Shown piece by piece: positions 14,712 through 21,223 of a stretch of DNA of 33,387 nt. Location: positions 1 to 33,387 of the forward strand of contig JACRDA010000198.1 in NCBI GenBank assembly GCA_016212965.1. Direction: 5' to 3'. The notes under the pieces are model-generated. The model ran no database searches and had not been told where the DNA came from. It was given only the letters and a program-made list of their open reading frames with translations. Position numbers and translations under genes: made by a program. Each line of letters starts with the position of its first letter. The stretch's first letter is position 1. The DNA is from Myxococcales bacterium. Lineage in GTDB: Bacteria > Myxococcota_A > Polyangia > Polyangiales > Polyangiaceae.

Positions 14712-17480
14712 ATGAGCGCCAGGCTTTCGTCTCGGGTTCTCGCGACCGTATGCTTCGTGGCGGCGCTCGCTCTGGCGGCGTGCACCGAGGAGCCGCCGAG
14801 CGACCTGCCGACCGGCACGGGAGGCGTCGGCGGTGCCGCGCTCGGCGGCGGCGGCCAAGGCGGCGGCTCGCCCTGCGAGCTCGCGGCCGACTGCGCCGCC
14901 TGTAGGCTGTGCGCCGTGGAGTCGGCGTGCGCGGCCCTCGGCGCCGCGTGCACCGCGAGCCCCGACTGCGTCGCCATCGACCAGTGCGTCGCAGGCTGCC
15001 AGGGCGACCCGGCCGAGTGCGCGCGCATCTGCTCCGAAGGTTCCCCCGCCGGAGCCGGGGACTACTTCGCGTTCGCGAGCTGCATCCTGTGCTCGAGCTG
15101 CGCGACGAGCTGCGGCGGCTGCGACAGCCTGCACTGCCTCGACGGCATCACGAGCGGCGACGAGACCGCCCCCGACTGCGGCGGCCCGAGCTGCACCGAC
15201 TGCGCCAACGGCCTCGCCTGCTCGACCGCGACCGATTGCGGCAGCGGCTTCTGCACCGACGGCGTGTGCTGCGAGACCGACTGCACGGGCAGCTGCGCCG
15301 CGTGCTCCAACGACAAGACCGGGGTCGCCGACGGCCTGTGCGCCCCGGTGGCGGGCGACGAGGACCCCGACGACGAGTGCGCCCCGGGCGCCTGCAACGG
15401 CGCGGGCGCGTGCGCCTGCGCCGACGGCCAGACGAACCTCCTCGAGACCGACGTCGACTGCGGCGGCGGTGCGTGCGCGCCGTGCGTCCTCGGCGAGGGC
15501 TGCGCCCTCGGCAGCGACTGCGCGAGCGGCTTCTGCGCCGACGGCGTGTGCTGCGACGCGACCTGCGGCGGCCTGTGCGAGGCGTGCCTCGCGGCGACCA
15601 CGGGCGGCGCCGACGGGACGTGCGCGCCCGTCCCCGTCGGGGCGGACCCCGACGGCGAGTGCGCCGACGCCGGCGTCGGTAGCTGCGGCCTGAACGGCGT
15701 ATGCGACGGGGCCACGAGCTGCGCCTTCTACGGCGCCGGCTCGCCGTGCCAGGACGCGCAAGCGTGCGCGGGGGGCGTCGAGACGAAGCAGGACACCTGC
15801 GACGGCGTGGGCAACTGCGTCGACAACGGGACGGTGGACTGCGCGCCCTTCGTGTGCGGCCCCACGGCGTGCGTGGTCGTCTGCAGCGGGCCGGGCGACT
15901 GCCTGCCGGGCTCCTACTGCGACGGCAGCGCCTGCCAGCCCGAGAAGGCGAACGGCGCCACCTGCGGCGGCGGCATCGAGTGCGCGAGCGGCCACTGCGC
16001 CGACGGCGTGTGCTGCGACACCGCGTGCGGCGGCCTCTGCACGGCCTGCACCGCGGCACGCACCGGCGTCGCGGACGGCACCTGCGCGGCGGTCGCGGGG
16101 GGCAGCGACCCCGACGGCGAGTGCCTGGACCAGGGCCCGTGCCTCCAGAACGGCTCGTGCAACGGGCTCGGCGCTTGCGCCCTCTACGCGAGCGGCACCG
16201 TGTGCGGCGCCGCGCCGAGCTGCGCCGGCGGCTTCGAGAACCCGGGCGACAGCTGCAACGGCTCGGGCAGCTGCGTCGCCGGCGGCATCGTCGCCTGCGC
16301 GCCCTACGTGTGCGGCCCCACGACCTGCAAGGAGAGCTGCACGGTCAACGCCGACTGCGTCGCCGGCTACTACTGCGAGACGCTCGACTCGACCTGCCGG
16401 CTCTACAAGACGCAGGGCGCGGTCTGCGGCGGCAACTACCAGTGCGGCAACGGCAACTGCGTCGACGGCTTCTGCTGCAGCGGACCGTGCGCCGGGGCCT
16501 GCTCGGCCTGCTCCAACGCCAAGACCGGCGCCGCCAACGGCACGTGCGCCTTCGTCACGAACGGCATCGACCCGGACGGGGAGTGCAATGCCCCGGCCAC
16601 CGACGTGTGCAACGGCGCCGGCGTGTGCCGCTGCCACGACGCCCTGCAGAACGGCAACGAGACCGCCCTGAACTGCGGCGGCCTCTGCAACGACTGCACC
16701 CCCGGCCAGACCTGCCTCGCCGGCACCGACTGCACGACGGGCTACTGCACGAACGGCATCTGCTGCAACGAGCCCACCTGCGGCGCCCACGCGTCCTGTG
16801 GGGGTGGCGGCGACTGCGCCTGCTCCGGCGTCTGGCAGAACTGCAACGGCGGCTGGGCCGACGGCTGCGAGATCGACACGTCGTACGACAACGACAACTG
16901 CGGCAGCTGCTTCGCCACCTGTCTCGGCAATCGCTACGAGTGCCTGGGCAGCGGCTGCCGCGATCTCTGCAACGCCAGCCAGTGTCAGACGTGGCTCGGC
17001 TGCGCGTCGGGCGAGCAGTGCTTCGGCGGCACCCCGGGCAACCCGCAGTGCGGCGCCGCCTGCTCGTGCGCCGCACCCGAGACCCTGGTGGCGACGCCGG
17101 CCGGCGACGTGCCCATCGTGGAGCTCGCGGCGGGCGATCTCGTCTACAGCCTGCACCAGGGCCGGCTAGAGGTCGTCCCCGTCCTCGGCGTGCAGCGGAG
17201 CCACGTCGACCCCGGCCACCAGATGGTGCGTGTCACGCTCGAGGACGGGAGTGTCGTCGAGATGAGCGCGGGCCACCCCACGGCCGACGGGCGGAGCTTC
17301 GGCGACCTCGCGGCCGGCGACCGGCTCGGGGAGGCGCGCATCGCCCACGTGGAACGCGTCGCATACGGCCACGAGCACACCTACGACCTCTTGCCCGCGT
17401 CCGACACCGGCACCTACCTCGCCGCCGGCGCGCTCGTGGGCAGCACCATGTTCGGCCCCCGGGCCTGCGTCGCGCGCTGA
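14712..17480 (+). CDS. Large Cys-rich repeat lipoprotein with C-terminal Hint (hedgehog/intein) domain
   Basis: 922 residues. The signal ends in LALAAC (lipobox), followed by a Gly-rich linker. Residues about 55-785 are a Cys-rich region, roughly one Cys in seven, with four 49-residue repeats (175-223, 269-317, 423-471, 577-625) of the pattern C-x-SG-x-C-x-DG-x-CC ... DPDGEC and a partial fifth. Residues 786-915 form a Hint domain: nucleophile-position Cys786 (CAAPETLVATPAGDVPIVEL), block-B-like G854-H855-P, and a final block TYDLLPASDTGTYLAAGALVGSTM. The usual C-terminal His-Asn is replaced by Gly-Ser, so splicing is not expected, but hedgehog-type cleavage at Cys786 is possible. No toxin domain follows; only about nine residues remain. 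TTG 14703, 6 nt after GAGGAG, is an alternative start. Confidence 0.85.
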   Translation: MSARLSSRVLATVCFVAALALAACTEEPPSDLPTGTGGVGGAALGGGGQGGGSPCELAADCAACRLCAVESACAALGAACTASPDCVAIDQCVAGCQGDPAECARICSEGSPAGAGDYFAFASCILCSSCATSCGGCDSLHCLDGITSGDETAPDCGGPSCTDCANGLACSTATDCGSGFCTDGVCCETDCTGSCAACSNDKTGVADGLCAPVAGDEDPDDECAPGACNGAGACACADGQTNLLETDVDCGGGACAPCVLGEGCALGSDCASGFCADGVCCDATCGGLCEACLAATTGGADGTCAPVPVGADPDGECADAGVGSCGLNGVCDGATSCAFYGAGSPCQDAQACAGGVETKQDTCDGVGNCVDNGTVDCAPFVCGPTACVVVCSGPGDCLPGSYCDGSACQPEKANGATCGGGIECASGHCADGVCCDTACGGLCTACTAARTGVADGTCAAVAGGSDPDGECLDQGPCLQNGSCNGLGACALYASGTVCGAAPSCAGGFENPGDSCNGSGSCVAGGIVACAPYVCGPTTCKESCTVNADCVAGYYCETLDSTCRLYKTQGAVCGGNYQCGNGNCVDGFCCSGPCAGACSACSNAKTGAANGTCAFVTNGIDPDGECNAPATDVCNGAGVCRCHDALQNGNETALNCGGLCNDCTPGQTCLAGTDCTTGYCTNGICCNEPTCGAHASCGGGGDCACSGVWQNCNGGWADGCEIDTSYDNDNCGSCFATCLGNRYECLGSGCRDLCNASQCQTWLGCASGEQCFGGTPGNPQCGAACSCAAPETLVATPAGDVPIVELAAGDLVYSLHQGRLEVVPVLGVQRSHVDPGHQMVRVTLEDGSVVEMSAGHPTADGRSFGDLAAGDRLGEARIAHVERVAYGHEHTYDLLPASDTGTYLAAGALVGSTMFGPRACVAR
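15234..16586 (+). repeat. Four 147-bp coding repeats in the Cys-rich lipoprotein gene
   Basis: Units at 15234-15380, 15516-15662, 15978-16124 and 16440-16586 each encode 49 residues of the same Cys pattern. Units 2, 3 and 4 start exactly 462 bp apart. The linkers are of two kinds: short (before unit 1, between 1 and 2, and after 4; CNGAGxCxC ... CGGxxCxxC) and long (2 to 3 and 3 to 4; containing CAPFVCGPTxC or CAPYVCGPTxC). A truncated fifth unit starts at 16728. The order suggests growth by duplication of a 154-codon block. Confidence 0.85.
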
Positions 17481-17497
17481 CGCACCGCGCCGCCGGC

Positions 17498-17887
17498 TCA
17501 CTCTTCGTTCTGGGGCAAGCCGTCGGCGATGTCGTAGTAGTCGCCCTTGTCGGCGACGAAGATGTGAATGCGCAAGCGCGTGTGGGTCGGCTTGTCGAAG
17601 GCGCCCATCGCGATGCCGATCCAGTCGTGCTTGCCGCGGTCGAGCGGATCGAAGAACAGGGTGGAGCCGCAGGTGGCGCAGAAGCCCCGCCGCGCCTTGT
17701 CCGAGGATTGGTACCAGCTCACTTGCTCCTCGCCGCGGATCGTGACCGCCCGGCGGGGCACGTCGCTGGCGGCAAAGTAGTGCCCCGAGTGCTTGCGGCA
17801 CTTCGAGCAGTGGCAGGCGTCCGGCGGCGGGAGCTCGCCGGCCACCTCGAAGCGCACGGCGCCACAGAGACAGGACCCGGTGTGCAT
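17498..17887 (-). CDS. GFA-family (CENP-V/GFA domain) zinc protein
   Basis: 129 residues, cytoplasmic. It has the full Cys set of the family: GSCLCGAVRF (C6, C8), DACHCSKCRKHSG (C25, C27, C30) and GFCATCGSTLFF, which bind two zinc ions in relatives such as Gfa of Paracoccus. The canonical reaction is S-hydroxymethylglutathione formation, but that role is disputed and most relatives are uncharacterised. The C-terminal DWIGIAMGAFDKPTHTRLRIHIFVADKGDYYDIADGLP matches the usual family ending, so the gene is complete. It is convergent with the Hint lipoprotein gene, with 17 bases between stops, and has no obvious functional link to its neighbours. Confidence 0.9.
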   Translation of the reverse strand: MHTGSCLCGAVRFEVAGELPPPDACHCSKCRKHSGHYFAASDVPRRAVTIRGEEQVSWYQSSDKARRGFCATCGSTLFFDPLDRGKHDWIGIAMGAFDKPTHTRLRIHIFVADKGDYYDIADGLPQNEE

Positions 17888-18009
17888 GCGCGATGATCGC
17901 GTCCATCGAGCGGCGGGTCCACCGGCCCGCTCCCGCTCTCGCGCACCCGACGAGCTCGAAGGCGCGCGCCCCGGACGGCCGGGGCATGCTCACTCCGACG
18001 CCGGTCGTG

Positions 18010-18210
18010 TCAGCGCCGCCCGGCGCGCGTGGCCTGGTCGAGCGCGTCGCGCTCGGCGGCCGAGAGCGAGAAGCCGAGAGCGCCGGCATTGTGGCTCGCC
18101 TGGGCGCCGTTCTTGGCGCCCGGGATCGGCAGGGCGCCGTTGTCGATCAGCCAGCGGAGGGCGATCTGGGCAGGGCTCTTGCCATGCCGGGCGCCGGTCT
18201 CGCGCAGGAG
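18010..18210 (-). pseudogene. Aldo/keto reductase remnant (C-terminal ~65 codons)
   Basis: The minus-strand frame reads LLRETGARHGKSPAQIALRWLIDNGALPIPGAKNGAQASHNAGALGFSLS..., which is the C-terminal cofactor-binding end of an aldo/keto reductase (typical Q-[IV]-A-L-R-W, P-I-P-G-A, N-x-x-A-L-G). The remaining 260 or so residues of the family, with the catalytic Asp/Tyr/Lys/His, are absent. The 140 bases upstream show no AKR sequence in any frame, and the next gene begins at 18349. A short ORF from ATG 18327 covers the fragment, but its first 39 residues are not AKR-like. This is best read as a decayed remnant. Confidence 0.65.
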
Positions 18211-18348
18211 CCGGGGCGCCGCGCAGCAGCCCGCGTGCGCGTCGCGTTCGAGGCGTTCGCCGACGTGTTCGCGCCGCCTCGGCGCCGCTGACACGGCCCC
18301 GGCGAGCGGCACGCCGGCAGCTGACAACCGACGACGCGCCCTGCGCGC

Positions 18349-18783
18349 TCACTTCGACGAGGCGGCGTCGTCGGCCTGCGCCACGTTGTCCGGGAAGGCG
18401 AGCGCGCAGCGGCGCAGATCGCGCCCCGCGAGCGGCAGCGACCAGAGCAGGGTGCCGTCGCGGCGCGCGAAGCAGTCGACCGACGCGCCCTTGGCGACCA
18501 CGAGACAGCCCGGCTCGATGAGCAGGGTGGCGCGCCCCGGGCTCTTCGTCTGGGCGCGCCACGCGGTGACGCCCGTGGCGTAGTCGATGCAGTAGACGAG
18601 GTCGCCGTCGGCCGAGGCGAACACCTGGCCGCCGTTCGCGGCGAGCTGCACGGCGCCGTAGCCCCCGTCGACGAGCTCGTTCCTCCAGCGCACGGCACCC
18701 GTGTCCCGCTCCACGCCGAGCAGCTCGCCGTCGATGCCCACCACCAGGATCGATCGATCCTCTGCCACGCCGCGCTCCGTCAT
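18349..18783 (-). CDS. Small PQQ-like beta-propeller repeat protein
   Basis: 144 residues, no signal peptide, so probably cytoplasmic. It contains about three PQQ-type blades: LVVGIDGELLGVERDTGAVRWRNEL, GQVFASADGDLVYCIDYATGVTAWRAQ and GCLVVAKGASVDCFARRDGTLLWSLPL. Each has the D-x-x-T-G-x-x-x-W or similar motif that ends a blade. A full propeller needs six to eight blades, so this is either an assembling fragment or a truncated copy. An internal GTG at 18768 with GGAG 6 nt upstream could also be the start. It lies 69 nt downstream of the two-TM protein gene on the same strand and may be co-transcribed. Confidence 0.72.
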   Translation of the reverse strand: MTERGVAEDRSILVVGIDGELLGVERDTGAVRWRNELVDGGYGAVQLAANGGQVFASADGDLVYCIDYATGVTAWRAQTKSPGRATLLIEPGCLVVAKGASVDCFARRDGTLLWSLPLAGRDLRRCALAFPDNVAQADDAASSK

Positions 18784-18852
18784 GCTCCGGCTCCGCCCGG
18801 CTCCTTAGCGCGTGGGGCGGCGGCCGTCGACGGGCATGGCCCGGTGGCCGCT

Positions 18853-19473
18853 TCAGCCGGTGGCGCGCCGCGGGGGCCGCCACGACAGGGGCGTCGCGGC
18901 GGGCGGGGCGACCGACTCGGGCGGCTCCTCGGCGCCGGAGGGCTCGAGCGCGAGTGGGCGCACCCGCGCGAGCGCGCGCGCCAGGCCCAGGTGAAAGCGC
19001 CGGGCGCTCGGGCCCGGCAGGGCGCCGTCGAAGAGGTCGAAGAGCGCGGCGTACACGGCGCCGCGCGCCTCGCAATCGAGCACGAGGGCGACCTCGCCCT
19101 CCTCGAAGCCGAGGCGCGCGACGTCGGCGAGCGAGAACTCGACCGAGCGCCCCCGGGCGTCGACGAGCAGGCACACTCCGTCGCCGATCGCCCAGCAGAG
19201 CCGGCCACTCCGCCGGTAGCGGAGCGCGAGCTCGAGCGCGGTGCGAGCCCCGCGCAGGAGCAGCCCCGCGCCGAAGACGAGCCCCGAGGCCGCGAGCAGC
19301 TCGGGCCAGCACACGCCCGACTCGGCCGCGAGCGCATCGAACGCGAACGGAGCCGCGCCGAGCGCGAGCAGCGCCGCCGCGAGGATGCGGCCGGCCGGCC
19401 TCCACACGTCGGCTCCGGCGTGGCGACAACCAGGGTGGGCGGACCGGAAGCGCGCGAAGACGGAGCTAGGCAT
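18853..19473 (-). CDS. Two-TM membrane protein of unknown function
   Basis: 206 residues. After a basic N-terminus there are two hydrophobic segments at about 27-46 and 52-72 (ILAAALLALGAAPFAF and ELLAASGLVFGAGLLL), then a cytoplasmic-looking domain of about 130 residues with strand-rich sequence (LCWAIGDGVCLLVDARGRSVEFSLADVARLGFEEGEVALVLDCE), which may be a small beta domain of the kind that follows paired membrane helices. The C-terminus is Pro/Ala-rich. I do not recognise the family. The start MPSSVFARF at 19473 is the first that leaves the TM pair intact; no strong Shine-Dalgarno is seen. Confidence 0.62.
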   Translation of the reverse strand: MPSSVFARFRSAHPGCRHAGADVWRPAGRILAAALLALGAAPFAFDALAAESGVCWPELLAASGLVFGAGLLLRGARTALELALRYRRSGRLCWAIGDGVCLLVDARGRSVEFSLADVARLGFEEGEVALVLDCEARGAVYAALFDLFDGALPGPSARRFHLGLARALARVRPLALEPSGAEEPPESVAPPAATPLSWRPPRRATG

Positions 19474-19635
19474 ACCTCGAGCACGGACCACAGCCGTGCG
19501 GAGAAGTTCCCGACCATGATGAAAAGAAAGGAGAAATTCGTCGCCGCGCCAGTCTTCCGTCCGGGCTGGACGACGCGCGTCGCATCGGGGTCGCGTCCGC
19601 TGCCCGTTCACGGTGCACGACGAGGCTCGGTGACC

Positions 19636-19641
19636 TAGAGT
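19636..19641 (+). promoter_or_regulatory. Candidate -10 element for the Peptidase_MA-like gene
   Basis: TAGAGT ends 7 nt before ATG 19649. Because the element overlaps the possible GTG start at 19640, it supports 19649 and a leaderless transcript. Confidence 0.35.
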
Positions 19642-19648
19642 GGGAAGC

Positions 19649-21223
19649 ATGGTCGACGCCGTGGGGCCTAGGGGCGGCACCGCGGGGGCGCACCCGAGGC
19701 GGCTGCCCGGCCTCGTGTGGGCGGCCGTCGCCGGCGTCGCGTGTCTCGCCTGCGGCATCGGGCTCCCCGTCGCGCGGCACGGACGCGGGCCCCGCCCGCC
19801 GCCCGCCGTCCCGGGTCCGAGCTGCAGCTTCGAGGTGCGGCAGCGCGCGGCCGGCAAGGGCCTCTTCGACGTCGAGGGGCGCTGCCCCGGCGCTCGGCTG
19901 GCCGGCTTCGCGCCGACCGAGCCCGCCGTCGCGGCGCACCTCACGGCGGTCACGACCGCGCGCGGCGTGCCGCTCGTCGCGACGGACGACGTCTTCACGC
20001 TGCCGCCCGGTGGCGCGCCCGAGGATGCCGACGCCATCCGTTACACGATCGACCTCGACGCGCTGGCCGAGGAGCGGGAGGACTTCGACCTCGCCCTGCG
20101 CACGGGCGCCTCGCTCGTGGCGCCCGCCTCGAGCTTCGTGCTCTGCCCGTCGCCCGTGTCGAAGGCGGGCGACATCGCCGTGACGGTGCACATGCAGCCG
20201 GGGGAGCGCTTCACGAGCGGCATGCGCTTCGACGGCGAGCGCTACCACCTCGGGGCCCACGAGGTCGGCGTCTCGACCTACGGCGTCTTCGGGCACTTCG
20301 CGAGCGAGCTCATCGAGCTGCCGGGACGCTTCGCCCTCGGACCCCCGCCGGCGCCGCCGGGCGCGGAGCCCGCCGCGGCGGCTGCGACCCGCGCCGTGAT
20401 CGAGCTCGTGACCCTCGAGGGGCCGCTCGCGAGCGGCGCCGAGGAGCGGCACGCCTGGGTCGAGCGCGTGGCGCGCGCCGTCGCGGCCTTCTACCGGGGC
20501 TTCCCGGTGGCCCGCATGGTCGTCGTCGTGGTGCCGCTCCCTGGGCACGACGGGGTCGCCTTCGGCAAGGTGGTGCCGGCGAGCGGACCCACCGTGCTCC
20601 TGACCGTGGGCTCGAGCGCCGACGCGGCGGCGCTCGAACGCGACTGGATCCTGGCGCACGAGCTGTTCCACCTCGGCGTGCCGTCGTTCGCCGGCCGCGG
20701 CAAGTGGCTCGACGAGGGGCTCGCGACGTACTTCGAGCCGCTCGTGCGCGTGCGCGCCGGCCTGCTCGACCCCGCGCTCGCGTGGCGCGACTTCTACTAC
20801 GGCATGGCCGCGGCGGCCGCGGCGCTCGGCGCCGGTCGGCTCGACGCCGCGCAGGACTACCGCGACGTGTACTGGGGCGGCGCGCTCATCGCGCTGCTCA
20901 CCGACCTGGCGGCGCGGGGGCGCGCGGGCGGCGGGGACGGGCTCGAGGTGGGGCTCCGGGCCGTGCTCGCGCAGGGCGGCGACGCGAGCACGGTGTGGTC
21001 GCTCGAGGACGTGGTGCGCGCGGTGGACGGCGCGCTCGGGGCGCCGCTGCTCGCCGGGCACACGCGCAGCTACGCCGAGCAGGGCGCGCCGGTCGACGTC
21101 GACGCCCTCTTCGCCGCGCTCGGCGTGCGCGTCGACGGCGAGCAGGTGAGCTTCGACGACGACGCCCCGCGCGCCGCGCTGCGGCGCGCGCTCGTCGCCG
21201 GCGACCCGGCGCCGAACGACTAG
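19649..21223 (+). CDS. Membrane-anchored Peptidase_MA-like metalloprotease
   Basis: 524 residues. An N-terminal hydrophobic segment (LPGLVWAAVAGVACLACGIGLPV) is either a membrane anchor or, with ACLAC, a lipoprotein signal. A beta-rich N-terminal half follows (about 50-230). The catalytic part has H337-E338-L-F-H341, then GKWLDEGLATYFE with E356, giving HExxH-x14-E. This spacing and the WLDEGLA context match the Peptidase_MA-like/M61-like gluzincins rather than M1, which has x18. The C-terminal region contains helical repeats resembling the ends of such enzymes. The stop overlaps the convergent kinase stop (shared CTAG). The in-frame GTG 19640 is less likely as the start because it sits on the -10 element. 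Substrate unknown. Confidence 0.82.
   Translation: MVDAVGPRGGTAGAHPRRLPGLVWAAVAGVACLACGIGLPVARHGRGPRPPPAVPGPSCSFEVRQRAAGKGLFDVEGRCPGARLAGFAPTEPAVAAHLTAVTTARGVPLVATDDVFTLPPGGAPEDADAIRYTIDLDALAEEREDFDLALRTGASLVAPASSFVLCPSPVSKAGDIAVTVHMQPGERFTSGMRFDGERYHLGAHEVGVSTYGVFGHFASELIELPGRFALGPPPAPPGAEPAAAAATRAVIELVTLEGPLASGAEERHAWVERVARAVAAFYRGFPVARMVVVVVPLPGHDGVAFGKVVPASGPTVLLTVGSSADAAALERDWILAHELFHLGVPSFAGRGKWLDEGLATYFEPLVRVRAGLLDPALAWRDFYYGMAAAAAALGAGRLDAAQDYRDVYWGGALIALLTDLAARGRAGGGDGLEVGLRAVLAQGGDASTVWSLEDVVRAVDGALGAPLLAGHTRSYAEQGAPVDVDALFAALGVRVDGEQVSFDDDAPRAALRRALVAGDPAPND

Noticed and set aside
15234..16586. CRISPR array, because of regularly spaced repeats
   Set aside because: The repeats are 147 bp, diverged, in frame and encode a Cys pattern; they are protein-domain repeats.
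14655..17156. A minus-strand open frame of about 830 codons, Ala/Val/Gly/Arg-rich, opposite the Hint lipoprotein
   Set aside because: A shadow of the Cys-rich repeats; its apparent repeats mirror those of the real gene.
17061..17480. Full intein or polymorphic-toxin release module
   Set aside because: The terminal His-Asn is replaced by Gly-Ser and no extein or toxin domain follows, so splicing or toxin release is not supported; kept as hedgehog-type Hint only.
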